A stretch of DNA of 37,799 bases from Syntrophobacterales bacterium. Lineage in GTDB: Bacteria > Desulfobacterota > Syntrophia > Syntrophales > UBA2210. The translations under genes were made by a program, and so were the position numbers. This document shows positions 1 to 8,557 of the stretch, piece by piece; the stretch's first letter is position 1; each line of letters opens with the position of its first letter. The stretch is from assembly GCA_018433345.1 (NCBI GenBank), contig JAHDRK010000056.1, positions 1 to 37,799 on the forward strand, written 5' to 3'. The notes under the pieces are model-generated. The model made no database searches. It worked only from the letters and a program-made list of their open reading frames with translations, and was not told the DNA's origin.

Positions 1-1
1 A

Positions 2-1024
2 GTCAGAGAGGCGGTGGCAGGCGAAATAGCGCGAATCCAGAGAACGGCTTCAAGCATCGCCGATCTCGACGTTTTGACTTCCCTGGCCGAGGTCGCCGAC
101 CAGTACGGATATTGCCGCCCGCGCATCACGGACGGTGACGAAATTGTCATTAACGAGGGGCGCCACCCAGTGGTGGAACGTATGAATCTGGAAGACGGTT
201 TCGTCGCCAACGATACACGTCTAGACCGATCGCAGAATCGGTTCCTGATAATCACGGGACCCAACATGGCCGGCAAATCCACCTACCTAAGGCAGACGGC
301 GCTTATTGTCCTCATGGCCCAAATGGGCGGTTTCGTGCCCGCAAAGGAAGCCGAGATCGGCATTGTGGACAGGATCTTCACCCGCGTGGGCGCCGGCGAC
401 AGCTTGGCAAAGGGCCGGAGCACCTTCATGGTGGAGATGATGGAGGTGGCCTCCATTCTAAAAAACGCTACTCCGCACAGCCTGATCCTGCTTGACGAGG
501 TGGGGAGGGGTACCAGCACTTTTGACGGGCTGAGCATTGCTTGGGCGGTAAGCGAGTATATCCACGACACTGATCGGATCGGAGCCAGGACTCTCTTTGC
601 CACTCATTACCATGAGCTGACCGATATGGCGCAAACCCGGGAGGGCGTGAAGAATTACAGTGTTGCCGTGAAGGAGTGGGGTGACCGCATCATCTTTCTC
701 CGCAGGATCGTGGAAGGGGGGACGAACAGGAGCTACGGCATCCATGTGGCCCGGCTCGCCGGCGTCCCGGAGGCCGTGATCCACAGGGCAAGGGAGGTTC
801 TTCATAACTTGGAAGAGGGAGAGCTGGACAAAAGCGGCCGGCCGAAAATCGCCGAAGGGGAGGGGCTGGGCAAAAGAAAAAACCCCTGGCAGATGAGCCT
901 CTTCGTGGATGAAGGGGACAGGGTCATCCAGGAACTGAAGAACCTTGACATCGACAGCATGACACCCCTTGACGCCCTCAACATGATCAGCATCTGGAAG
1001 GATCGCCTGAAGAAAGAAGGATGA
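2..1024 (+). CDS. mutS: DNA mismatch repair protein MutS, C-terminal part (5' truncated by window edge)
   Basis: The open frame runs off the left edge, so only the last ~340 residues are present: the end of the clamp/lever region, the ABC-type ATPase and the C-terminal tail. The ATPase has a Walker A motif GPNMAGKST (near bases 257-283), a Walker B and signature segment [11 protein letters not shown] (near 490-522) and the switch segment [16 protein letters not shown] motif near base 892 matches the beta-clamp-binding motif of MutS (family knowledge), and a helix-loop-helix-like tail follows. MutS dimers recognise mismatches and recruit MutL using ATP. The first ATG/GTG-like codon in the window (GTG at 14) is internal, not the real start. 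The next gene lies tail to tail on the other strand, so this is the end of its transcription unit. Confidence 0.96.
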   Translation, partial: VREAVAGEIARIQRTASSIADLDVLTSLAEVADQYGYCRPRITDGDEIVINEGRHPVVERMNLEDGFVANDTRLDRSQNRFLIITGPNMAGKSTYLRQTALIVLMAQMGGFVPAKEAEIGIVDRIFTRVGAGDSLAKGRSTFMVEMMEVASILKNATPHSLILLDEVGRGTSTFDGLSIAWAVSEYIHDTDRIGARTLFATHYHELTDMAQTREGVKNYSVAVKEWGDRIIFLRRIVEGGTNRSYGIHVARLAGVPEAVIHRAREVLHNLEEGELDKSGRPKIAEGEGLGKRKNPWQMSLFVDEGDRVIQELKNLDIDSMTPLDALNMISIWKDRLKKEG

Positions 1025-1197
1025 AATTTCCAAAGGTTGCGCGATTCCAGAACAGGGTCGGTTCTCTAATTTTTGCACGCACACCCGATGAAAGATCATT
1101 TCCCGCCACGGGGGCGGTCATGGTTGGTTCGCCCCGTCGATCCGGGAATTTTCTTACGTGAGGACTGGATCGAGGTTTTTGCCGAAACGGCAGACAA

Positions 1198-3522
1198 TCA
1201 TTTTATGCACACCCGCCTTACCTGCGCGAAATCAGTCCTTCCTCGAAGTACTTTTTCAATGCCGTCCTGGAGAAGGGTACGCATGCCCTGCTCGATGGCC
1301 TTGGTCCGCAATTCTTCGACGGTCGTCTTTCTCCGGATAAGTTCCTTTACTTCAGGGGTGGCCATGAGCAGTTCGTGTATCGCCGTGCGACCGCGGTAGC
1401 CGGTGTCGTCGCACGCGGCGCATCCCCTGGCGCGGTAAAGCGTCTGATCGCCGCAGTGATGCGCGTTTAGTTGTTCGAAGAGTTCGCGGCCGTAATTGTT
1501 TGCCAATTCCTCGTATTCTTCACGCTCCGGATGGTAGGGTTCCTTGCAGGACGCGCAGAGCTTGCGGACCAGGCGCTGTGCCAGGATGCACAGCAGGGAG
1601 TCGGCGAAATTCAAAGGATCGATTCCCATGTCGAGGAGCCTGACGATGGTTTCGGGGGCGCTGTTCGTGTGAAGTGTGCTGAATACGAGGTGACCCGTAA
1701 GCGAAGCTTCCACCCCCGTTTTGGCTGTTTCGTAATCGCGCATTTCACCGACCATGATTACATCCGGGTCGGCCCTGAGAAATGATCGCATGGCCGCCGC
1801 GAAATTAAGACCGATCTTCGGGTTTACCTGAACCTGGCGAAGACCATGCTGCGTTATTTCGACAGGGTCCTCGGCGGTCCATATCTTTATATCGGGGGTG
1901 TTTATGCGATGGAGGGCCGCGTGAAGTGTCGTCGTCTTGCCTGATCCGGTGGGACCCACGACCAGGCACATCCCATAGGGCTTCGTGAGGATGTTGTCGA
2001 CCAGTTCCCGGTAGTTGCGCTCCGACAGTTCCATGTCTTCCAGGGGCATTATAGCGCCTATTGCGAGAATACGCATGACCACGTCCTCTATGCCGCCCTG
2101 GGTAGGTATGGTGGCTACTCGAAGTTCTATTTCCTGTCCCCTGGGCCGTTGGAACTTGATCTTTCCGTCCTGGGGTATACGGCGCTCAGTAATATCCAGG
2201 TTCGACATGATCTTGATCCTGGAAACCAAGGCATTGCGATAGCTGAAGGGCAACGTTTGGTAAGGCGTCAATGCGCCGTCGATTCTGTATCTCACCTCCA
2301 CGTTTTTCTTTGTAGTGTTCGGTTCTATGTGAATATCCGAAGCGTTGCGGGCGTGGGCATCATTTATTATTCTGTTGACGAGCCGCATGATGATGCTGTC
2401 CGACTCCGATATCCCTTCGTCTTCGTCGTGACCGAAATCTTCCTCGTGGCCGTCCGGTTTTTCGATCAGGTCTTGGAAGGTGCCGAAGACGTCGCCGGCC
2501 ATGAAAAAATGATTTATGAACTTTTCAATGTCATCGTAAAGGGCAACACAGTATGTCACGTTGCGGGTTTTGAGGAGGCTTTCGATCATGTCCCGCTTGA
2601 TGATATTGTTGGGATCATCGATAGCGATCCTAATCTTGCCGTCCCGACGCTCCAGGGGAACCCAAAGTTCACGGCGCAGGTATTCTTCCTTTAGGTTCCT
2701 GAGGAGATCGTAAGGTGGGGGTGTCTTTTCGCTGAACCGGACGAACTCGCAATTATAAAATTCACGGAGCGATTTCCCGATATCTTTTTTCGAAATCTTG
2801 AAGTGTTTCATTAGGTAATGCTCAACGGTTTCCCGGTTATTTAGGGCGTTATCCCACGAGGATTCGAGATCTTCTGCCGTTATGAGACCTGTCCGAGTCA
2901 GGTAATCGAACTTGGATTTTTTTTTCTGCCAGATTCGTTCCTGGTTATAAAAGGCCAGCCCCAGTATCTTTGTCATTTCATGTACGGCGGAACGATCCTC
3001 GTCACTAAAAATATCGCCGCTTTTCTTATTGATAACCTGGATAACGCCCTTGACCTTGTCTGCGTATATTATGGGAACGGCGAGGACTTGCCGAGTCTTG
3101 ACACCAGACTTTATGTCCCACCGTTTGTCGAATTCCAGATCCGGATCGATGCCTTTTAATTCTTGTTCATCGTAGGCGTCGGCTATGTTCAGGGTCTTTC
3201 TTTTGACGACGGCGCAGCCGGCTATGCTCGCCGTGTTTATTGACAGGCGTATCTCGTCGAGTTCCGAGCCGGTTAGGATCATGGAATATATCTCATTTTT
3301 CGCTTCGTCTACGACATAGATCGTCATGGTTTCGGCGTCGAAGAAACTGCAGATGTCTTCCCGCAGATCAACGAGTATATGTTTTAAGTTCTGAGAGGCG
3401 TGAATCTTGTACGTGATATCCTTGAACCGTTTTTGGTAAGTCAGTTGTTGTTCAAGGTTCGTCAGCTCCTGTTTGTCTCCGGTAAACCCGGTTCCCGTTG
3501 CTTGAGGCCGAAAGAAACCCAT
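1198..3522 (-). CDS. GAF-domain type II/IV secretion ATPase (PilB/GspE family)
   Basis: A 774-residue cytoplasmic ATPase of the kind that powers type IV pilus or type II secretion assembly. Seen in order: a GAF-like sensor domain (~30-195, ending in a hydrophobic strand with a VKGVIQVINK segment typical of GAF folds), an MshEN-type N-terminal domain (~210-355), an acidic linker (~357-375), then the secretion ATPase (~375-770). The ATPase carries SDIHIEP (395-401), Walker A GPTGSGKT (523-530), a Walker B region ending VGEMRD (~591-596), the His-box HTNSAPET, and a zinc-binding tetrad C656, C659, C701, C704. The GAF extension is the odd part: ordinary PilB lacks it. No pilin, PilC, PilT or secretin gene is adjacent, so it is an orphan here and its system cannot be named from this window. 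The ATG at 3522 is the only convincing start. Confidence 0.92.
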   Translation of the reverse strand: MGFFRPQATGTGFTGDKQELTNLEQQLTYQKRFKDITYKIHASQNLKHILVDLREDICSFFDAETMTIYVVDEAKNEIYSMILTGSELDEIRLSINTASIAGCAVVKRKTLNIADAYDEQELKGIDPDLEFDKRWDIKSGVKTRQVLAVPIIYADKVKGVIQVINKKSGDIFSDEDRSAVHEMTKILGLAFYNQERIWQKKKSKFDYLTRTGLITAEDLESSWDNALNNRETVEHYLMKHFKISKKDIGKSLREFYNCEFVRFSEKTPPPYDLLRNLKEEYLRRELWVPLERRDGKIRIAIDDPNNIIKRDMIESLLKTRNVTYCVALYDDIEKFINHFFMAGDVFGTFQDLIEKPDGHEEDFGHDEDEGISESDSIIMRLVNRIINDAHARNASDIHIEPNTTKKNVEVRYRIDGALTPYQTLPFSYRNALVSRIKIMSNLDITERRIPQDGKIKFQRPRGQEIELRVATIPTQGGIEDVVMRILAIGAIMPLEDMELSERNYRELVDNILTKPYGMCLVVGPTGSGKTTTLHAALHRINTPDIKIWTAEDPVEITQHGLRQVQVNPKIGLNFAAAMRSFLRADPDVIMVGEMRDYETAKTGVEASLTGHLVFSTLHTNSAPETIVRLLDMGIDPLNFADSLLCILAQRLVRKLCASCKEPYHPEREEYEELANNYGRELFEQLNAHHCGDQTLYRARGCAACDDTGYRGRTAIHELLMATPEVKELIRRKTTVEELRTKAIEQGMRTLLQDGIEKVLRGRTDFAQVRRVCIK

Positions 3523-4025
3523 GACTGTTTCATCCTTTACGGTTAGATTTTTTGCGGACGCATGTTTTTTTATAACATTCGAAACCTTCGTGCATCAATT
3601 ATGTCTGCGATGGCGGAGGTGTTTTTGCTTTTTCCTCGGATTTTTTAATATTTTTCACGTTTTTCCATCGAGACAGTTGAATTTTTTTGTTTTTCAAACT
3701 ATCATACAAAAATATTTGAATTATTATTGGATCTTTTGACTGCAATACCCTTTCCGGATTTCGCGTCACTAGATGGGAAAGCCGATTTTCAAGGGTTGCA
3801 TGTTATTTCCGGGAGTTATCCGGCATGCCGACACCTATGGCCGAAGGGAATCTCAACCCGGTGTGATTTTCTTTGGTCGCGCCTATTCATCCGTCAAAAC
3901 AAAATTTTTTAATAGAATAAACCGGTTGTCGTTTGCGCATTATCCAGCGGTGTAAGTTTGGTTTTGGTAATAGGTTAACGATTTCGGAGAGCAAGTGACG
4001 AGAGAAGTCAATTTTTGGGGGTCTT
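3523..4025. other. Gene-free AT-rich divergent intergenic region
   Basis: A 503-base gap between two divergent genes, the GAF-PilB/GspE ATPase and the CHASE2 protein. It has long T- and A-rich tracts (about 3540-3740 and 3895-3925), as expected of a double promoter region. I found no convincing -35/-10 pair, tRNA, inverted repeat or short gene, and the small open frames inside have no ribosome-binding site or recognisable protein. The likely ribosome-binding sequence of the downstream gene is the GGGGG run just before 4026. Confidence 0.5.
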
Positions 4026-6182
4026 ATGAAACTGTCGGCAAAACAAAGGGGGAACAAACCATTGGTTGTTAGGGGAGTCATCGCCGGCTTGATCGCGGCC
4101 TGTCTGGCCTTTCTATTGTATCTGCCCGGTTGGTTGGACGGATGGGAGGCGAAGACCTGGGATTGGCGGGTCTTGGCTATGTCAAAACCTTCCCAGGAAA
4201 CGGAAAATGTCCGATTGATCCTGCTGGACCAAGCGAGCCTCGATTGGGCTAGAACCGAGAACGGCCTCTTTTGGCCCTGGCCCCGGGAGGTCTTTATTCC
4301 GATTGTCCAGTTTTGCGAACGGGTTGGGGTGAAGACGCTGGCCTTCCATGCACCCTTAACAGAGTCTTCGGATTACGGAAATGAGGACGATTCGGCCTTG
4401 GCAAGGGAAATGCACAAGGTTCCCGTGACCGTTCCCATTGTGCTGAACATTTCCGGGAATGGAATCGATGCCTGGCCGGACCATGTCCCTTCTCAATCCC
4501 TATACATCGAGGGTTTGGATGACTGGCTTATTGATTCAAGTCTTCCCGCATACACCCACGCCGTATTTCCCGTTGATGCGTACTTGGGTTCCATCGATGT
4601 CTTGTCCGGTATACGATCGAGCTCCGATAATGATGACGTTCATCGAAGGGTTTCCTTTATTGAGCGTTTTGACGAAAGGGTGATCCCGTCGCTTGGGTTG
4701 GGGACTTACCTGGCAGCCGAACCTAATGTCGGGATGGAGATCGCCAAAGGAAAGCTGACGGTTAATGAAAAGGAAATCCCAATAAATAAAGCCGGAGAAG
4801 CCCTTTTGAATTTTCGAGGTCCTTCGGGGACCCATCCCGCGTACAGCGCATCCTCGATAATCCAGAACGAGTTACGCATGCAGGCAGGTCTCAAAGCCAC
4901 AATCGAAAATCTGGATGGTTTCAAGGATTCCTATGTCCTGTTCAGTTTTTCGGCTCCCGGTCTTCTTGATTACCAGGCAACCCCTTTCTCAGCGGCCTAT
5001 CCGACGGTGGAGCTTTACGCCACCATGGTGGACAATCTTCTCGCCGATGATTTCATAAGCATTACACCCCTTTGGGTGTTTGCGGTCCTTCTTTTGCTTG
5101 TCACCGTTGCCATGGGAATATCGTTTTTACAGTCTTCAGGCGTTATACGTATCACGGTGGTTTGTGCGGTTTTTCTCCTGTTACCGATCATTCTTTGCCT
5201 CGTTGCATACCGATTGAGTTTCTGGTTTCCCCTTGTTCCCATGGAGGCGGGGGTCGTTATGACCTTTGTGAGCTTGGGCCTTGTGAATTATGTGGCCCAG
5301 GGAAGAGAAAAACGGCTTCTAGGGAATACTTTCGGTCGGCACTTGGGTTCGGGTGCGATCGAGAGCATCGCATTCAATCCGGGGAGTTTGAACCTCGCAG
5401 GTGAGCGGCGGAAGATCACGGTTTTTTATTCATCTCTCGAAGGGTTTAACAGACTTTCCGAAACACTGGAACCCGAAGCATTGGCGGACTTGCTGAATCG
5501 CTACTTGACGGCTATGACCGAGATCATTCACGAAGAGGGAGGAACGTTGGACAGGTACGACGGAGAACAGATCATAGCCTTCTGGAACGCACCTCTCGAT
5601 CAGCCGGACCATGCCGCCCGTTGCGTCCGGGCGGCGATTCGCTGTCGTGGAAGACTGGAAGAATTGAATTTGGAACTGCGGCGGATTACGGACAGTAATC
5701 TCGAAATGAGAATCGGTATAAACACCGGAGAGGCCGTTGTGGGCCTCATGGGTTCCATGATGCGATCCGATTACACCGCTGTCGGGGAGGCGGTGGATAC
5801 TGCGTTTAGGGTGGCAAAAATGAACGGAGAATTTGGGGCCCGGATTCTCGTGTCGCAGACCACCATGTTTGAACTTGCAGGTGCCTTTCCTGCCCGCGAA
5901 ATAGCCACGGTCGCCCGTCCCGGCGGAAAAGATCCCTTGGTACTTTATGAACCCTTTCATCCTACCGAGATGGACGAGGGGAAAAGGATGTTAATTAAAA
6001 ATTTTTCTGAGGCCCTCCACAGTTTTCAGAGCGGTAAGTTTCCCCAGGCGGCGGAAAAGTTTTCGACGCTTGCAGCCATGGATCCCGTCGCGGATGTGTA
6101 TCTTCGCAAATCGCGCGAGCTCATGGAGACCCCGGTTGAACAATGGGGAGGGGTGTGGAATTTTAAAAATATGCAGGATTGA
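4026..6182 (+). CDS. CHASE2-domain adenylate/guanylate cyclase-like membrane protein with degenerate active site
   Basis: A 718-residue protein: N-terminal membrane helix (~14-33), extracytoplasmic CHASE2 sensor domain (~45-340), three closely spaced membrane helices (~349-369, 374-395, 400-422), a class III nucleotide cyclase domain (~460-645) and a short tetratricopeptide-like C-terminal tail (~655-700). This is the standard CHASE2-cyclase architecture. The cyclase core is altered: the first metal-binding Asp position in the VLFSDIRGF-type motif is Ser470 (VFYSSLEGF), the second metal Asp is Glu514 (YDGEQ), the usual substrate Lys before it is Arg510, and the transition-state Asn position is Asp591, while Arg595 is kept. 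By family knowledge this predicts little or no ordinary cyclase activity, so it may be a signalling pseudo-enzyme that binds a nucleotide or partner. It appears monocistronic. Confidence 0.88.
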   Translation: MKLSAKQRGNKPLVVRGVIAGLIAACLAFLLYLPGWLDGWEAKTWDWRVLAMSKPSQETENVRLILLDQASLDWARTENGLFWPWPREVFIPIVQFCERVGVKTLAFHAPLTESSDYGNEDDSALAREMHKVPVTVPIVLNISGNGIDAWPDHVPSQSLYIEGLDDWLIDSSLPAYTHAVFPVDAYLGSIDVLSGIRSSSDNDDVHRRVSFIERFDERVIPSLGLGTYLAAEPNVGMEIAKGKLTVNEKEIPINKAGEALLNFRGPSGTHPAYSASSIIQNELRMQAGLKATIENLDGFKDSYVLFSFSAPGLLDYQATPFSAAYPTVELYATMVDNLLADDFISITPLWVFAVLLLLVTVAMGISFLQSSGVIRITVVCAVFLLLPIILCLVAYRLSFWFPLVPMEAGVVMTFVSLGLVNYVAQGREKRLLGNTFGRHLGSGAIESIAFNPGSLNLAGERRKITVFYSSLEGFNRLSETLEPEALADLLNRYLTAMTEIIHEEGGTLDRYDGEQIIAFWNAPLDQPDHAARCVRAAIRCRGRLEELNLELRRITDSNLEMRIGINTGEAVVGLMGSMMRSDYTAVGEAVDTAFRVAKMNGEFGARILVSQTTMFELAGAFPAREIATVARPGGKDPLVLYEPFHPTEMDEGKRMLIKNFSEALHSFQSGKFPQAAEKFSTLAAMDPVADVYLRKSRELMETPVEQWGGVWNFKNMQD

Positions 6183-6399
6183 AAAAAATTTTATTTCACA
6201 TGGCATGTAGACTGTTTTTCTTTGGTTCTTTAGAATCTTGCAGAAAATGTGAAATTACGAGGCGGCGGTAACGACAAAGCGGTCACAAAGGAGGGACAAG
6301 CCGTTAAATAACCCGATCCGATGTACCGGTTGATTGGTCGGTAATGGGCCATGGAATAATGTACTTATGCCTTTGAACCGATGTAAAGGAGGTTGAGCC

Positions 6400-7281
6400 A
6401 TGGAAGAACGAATCAACGCGCCCGATGAGCAGGGAACGTTCACGGGCCCCGGAGGAGAGGAGATTCATTACTACTGTTGGCTGCCCGGAGGTGAGGTCAA
6501 GGCCGCCCTTGTTGTCGTTCATGGTCTTGCAGAACATGCGGGGAGGTATAATAACCTGATAAATCATTTTATACCCTTGGGTTACGCCGCCTATGCCATC
6601 GATCATATAGGTCACGGCAAATCAAGTGGTAAGAGAGGGTTCGTAGAGAGGTTCGAGCACTATGTTGACACGCTCAAGATATTCCGTGACATGGCCGCCC
6701 AATGGCAGGGAGGCAAACCTCTTTTTATGATCGGTCACAGCATGGGAGGGTTGATAGGGACAATTTACTTGATTGAACATCCAAATGATTTTAATGGCGC
6801 CGTTTTCTCCGGCCCGGCGGTGAAATTTTCCGGTAGTATTTCGCCTTTTACCGTTACCATTGGAAAGGTGTTGTCCAATATTGCGCCGAAACTGGGATTG
6901 ACACAACTAGACGCCACAGGAATCAGCCGTGACAAAAACGTGGTCGATGAGTATATGAACGATCCCCTGGTGTATCACGGCAAGATCAGCGCCCGCCTGG
7001 GAGCGGAACTTCTTAGGGCCATGGAGAGGGTGGCCTCCGAGGCGGATAGAATCATCACTCCGATCTTTGTATTGCAGGGCGGTGAGGATAGTCTTGTTTC
7101 GCCTGAGGGTGCAAGGATACTCTATGAAAAGGCGGGATCGGAAGATAAAACATTGAAGATTTACGACGGCCTTTACCATGAAATTTTCAACGAGCCCGAG
7201 CGCGATCGGGTGCTACGGGACGTGGAGGATTGGTTGGAGAAAAGATTGAAGAATGACCGGCCAAGGGGGGAGGGTCTGTAA
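6400..7281 (+). CDS. Alpha/beta hydrolase, monoacylglycerol lipase/lysophospholipase type
   Basis: A 293-residue cytoplasmic hydrolase with no signal peptide, matching the length of bacterial monoglyceride lipases. Seen: the oxyanion-hole segment HGLAEHAGRY (~41-50), the nucleophile elbow GHSMG with Ser114, a catalytic Asp in GGED (Asp230) and a catalytic His in GLYHE (His260), with a cap domain between ~135 and 200. Family knowledge points to hydrolysis of mono-acylglycerols or lysophospholipids; the true substrate is not shown by sequence. The start at 6400 is supported by an AAGGAGG sequence about 8 bases upstream. It stands alone between the cyclase-like gene and a tail-to-tail gap rich in hairpins. 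Confidence 0.9.
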   Translation: MEERINAPDEQGTFTGPGGEEIHYYCWLPGGEVKAALVVVHGLAEHAGRYNNLINHFIPLGYAAYAIDHIGHGKSSGKRGFVERFEHYVDTLKIFRDMAAQWQGGKPLFMIGHSMGGLIGTIYLIEHPNDFNGAVFSGPAVKFSGSISPFTVTIGKVLSNIAPKLGLTQLDATGISRDKNVVDEYMNDPLVYHGKISARLGAELLRAMERVASEADRIITPIFVLQGGEDSLVSPEGARILYEKAGSEDKTLKIYDGLYHEIFNEPERDRVLRDVEDWLEKRLKNDRPRGEGL

Positions 7282-7434
7282 AGATACCGAAACCTTACCC
7301 CTTGTCGTACGCTTCGGTGGGAATGACTCGGGTGTAAATCGTAACTCTTGCTTTTATGCCGGCAAACCCAGGGCGTAAACGATCTCGTGGTAATAAGATG
7401 GCAATGTCTTGGTGTGACCAAGAAGGGGGATAGC

Positions 7435-7468
7435 GGCGACCATGAAAAGCCCCCTTTTCATGGTCGCC
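7435..7468. repeat. Perfect 15-bp inverted repeat (hairpin 1) in tail-to-tail gap
   Basis: The arms 7435-7449 and 7454-7468 are perfectly complementary (GGCGACCATGAAAAG and its reverse complement) around a CCCC tetraloop. This is a very stable stem, but no T-run follows it on either strand, so it is not a classical intrinsic terminator. It lies between the convergent hydrolase and AtpZ-like genes and could end transcription by another route or stabilise 3' ends. Confidence 0.8.
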
Positions 7469-7507
7469 TTGGGGGACGGGTAACGAATGAATCCGTATAT
7501 AAGTTAC

Positions 7508-7539
7508 GGTCGGCAGGCTGCATCAGCAGCCTGCCGACC
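7508..7539. repeat. Perfect 14-bp inverted repeat (hairpin 2) in tail-to-tail gap
   Basis: The arms 7508-7521 and 7526-7539 (GGTCGGCAGGCTGC and its reverse complement) surround an ATCA tetraloop. It is GC-rich and ends 13 bases past the stop codon of the AtpZ-like gene (minus strand). No T-run follows on either strand. Together with hairpin 1 it makes a tandem pair separated by 39 bases. Confidence 0.8.
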
Positions 7540-7552
7540 ATCATATATCCTG

Positions 7553-7798
7553 TTATTTCACGTTCCGTTTCTGCCACACTTCGTAGTAGAGTCTTCCCAC
7601 GGAGAGAAACAATCCAAGCGTGAAGAGCCCCAGCATGAATGTGGGCTGTGTACCGAAGCGTGTGTCGATCCAGTAGCCCAGGTAGAAAAACATGAGAGAT
7701 ATAATTACGATAACGAATCCCCAGGCACTCATCATGATCACGTCGGAATAGGTACGGTACAGGTGCCTCATTTCCTTTTTAGATTCTTGCATCAACAT
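7553..7798 (-). CDS. AtpZ/AtpI-like membrane protein
   Basis: About 81 residues with two membrane helices (~18-40 and ~49-72) joined by GYWIDTRFGTQP, which strongly resembles the GYxLDxxFGTxP loop of AtpZ/AtpI proteins, small accessory proteins of F-type ATP synthase (family knowledge: c-ring assembly, cation handling). An upstream in-frame ATG at 7813 gives 86 residues, but it overlaps the GGAGGACGG ribosome-binding sequence of the ATG at 7798, so 7798 is preferred. It follows the subunit-c-like gene after ~90 bases on the same strand, presumably as one unit. No other ATP synthase gene is in the window. Confidence 0.75.
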   Translation of the reverse strand: MLMQESKKEMRHLYRTYSDVIMMSAWGFVIVIISLMFFYLGYWIDTRFGTQPTFMLGLFTLGLFLSVGRLYYEVWQKRNVK

Positions 7799-7884
7799 GA
7801 TCCCGTCCTCCATTTTTCAGGCCTATCTCGAACCTTCATCGTAGGACCCGCCGGGGGCGGCGGGTCCCATCCTCAATCTCTTCC

Positions 7885-8163
7885 TCAGCTCACCAGGGTC
7901 TTCAGGGCTTCGATCACGGGTGCCGTGAAGAGCGCCACCAGAACCGCATAGAGCGCGAAGCTTCCCACCGCCTCGCTCATGTAGATCTTGCTGTAGCGGT
8001 GCTTCAGAGAAGTGATGATCAAACCACCCATGATCAGGCAACCCAACTGAAAGTAGGGAAAGGTGCCGCCGGCCGCCGTGGCGACTGACTGGGCGTAGGC
8101 GAAAGTGGTGCTCACGAGTATCACGAAAGCCGTCATTATTGCTGTCTGTACTGTCCGTTTCAT
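7885..8163 (-). CDS. Small secreted/inserted two-helix membrane protein, F0 subunit c-like
   Basis: A 92-residue protein. Residues 1-24 look like a signal peptide (MKRT, then a hydrophobic core, then FAYAQ). The remaining ~68 residues form a helical hairpin: helix ~36-52, a short basic loop (KHRYSK), helix ~62-88. The second helix (SFALYAVLVALF) resembles the outer helix of deltaproteobacterial F0 subunit c (ESLAIYALVV type). By that alignment the ion-binding Glu position is Gly67, and an acidic residue (Glu64) sits about one turn earlier. Helix 1 lacks the usual GxGxG pattern. The resemblance is weak, so the name is tentative, but the AtpZ-like neighbour supports a link to ATP synthase. An AGGAGG-type ribosome-binding site precedes the ATG at 8163. 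Confidence 0.6.
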   Translation of the reverse strand: MKRTVQTAIMTAFVILVSTTFAYAQSVATAAGGTFPYFQLGCLIMGGLIITSLKHRYSKIYMSEAVGSFALYAVLVALFTAPVIEALKTLVS

Positions 8164-8557
8164 TGTCCCGTCCTCCTTATTTCCGGCTTTTCCTGGCTTT
8201 TTCCAGGATTGTTTTGTTCTTTCGTCTTACTGTATAGAAAAAAGCGTGCCAAAGTGGACCGGGACCACTATAATAATATTAACATACCGATATTACTTGT
8301 AATTTATATATAGACACCCGGCGATACTAGATGAAATAACCCCCCCTTGACCGATACCCTTCAACAAACTGTTCAAAGGATTGAACGAAACGTGGAATGA
8401 CGAAGTGGCTTTATAGGTAGTAAATGAATTTGTTGTATATTTTGGTAATCTTCGGTAGTTTCAAAACATTGTTTGAAAGGTGGTGCTGGAGTGACGTTCG
8501 ATTCGGTCTTCGCACCACACCGTTGTATCAAGGTCTGTATTAAAAACAGGAGGACGC
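8164..8557. promoter_or_regulatory. Divergent intergenic region with several dyads upstream of the mscS-family gene
   Basis: A 394-base gap between the divergent subunit-c-like and MscS-family genes. It holds an AT-rich stretch (~8265-8315), a perfect dyad GTTCAA-4-TTGAAC (8371-8386), a second perfect dyad TTTCAAA-6-TTTGAAA (8459-8478) and a possible leader hairpin with 7-bp arms GTGGTGC/GCACCAC (8480-8486 and 8512-8518). The dyads share a TTCAA/TTGAA core and could be operator sites; this is inference. No gene was found inside. Confidence 0.4.

Noticed and set aside
458..1099. 213-codon open frame on the minus strand inside mutS
   Set aside because: It is a shadow of the strongly conserved mutS frame, with no recognisable domain or ribosome-binding site.
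1111..1135. GGGGCG/CGCCCC stem in the mutS 3' gap
   Set aside because: Six pairs with a 13-base loop and no T-run; expected by chance in this composition.
1180..1192. Small TGCCG-AAA-CGGCA hairpin as a terminator for mutS or the ATPase gene
   Set aside because: The stem is only five pairs and has no T-run in the correct position on either strand.
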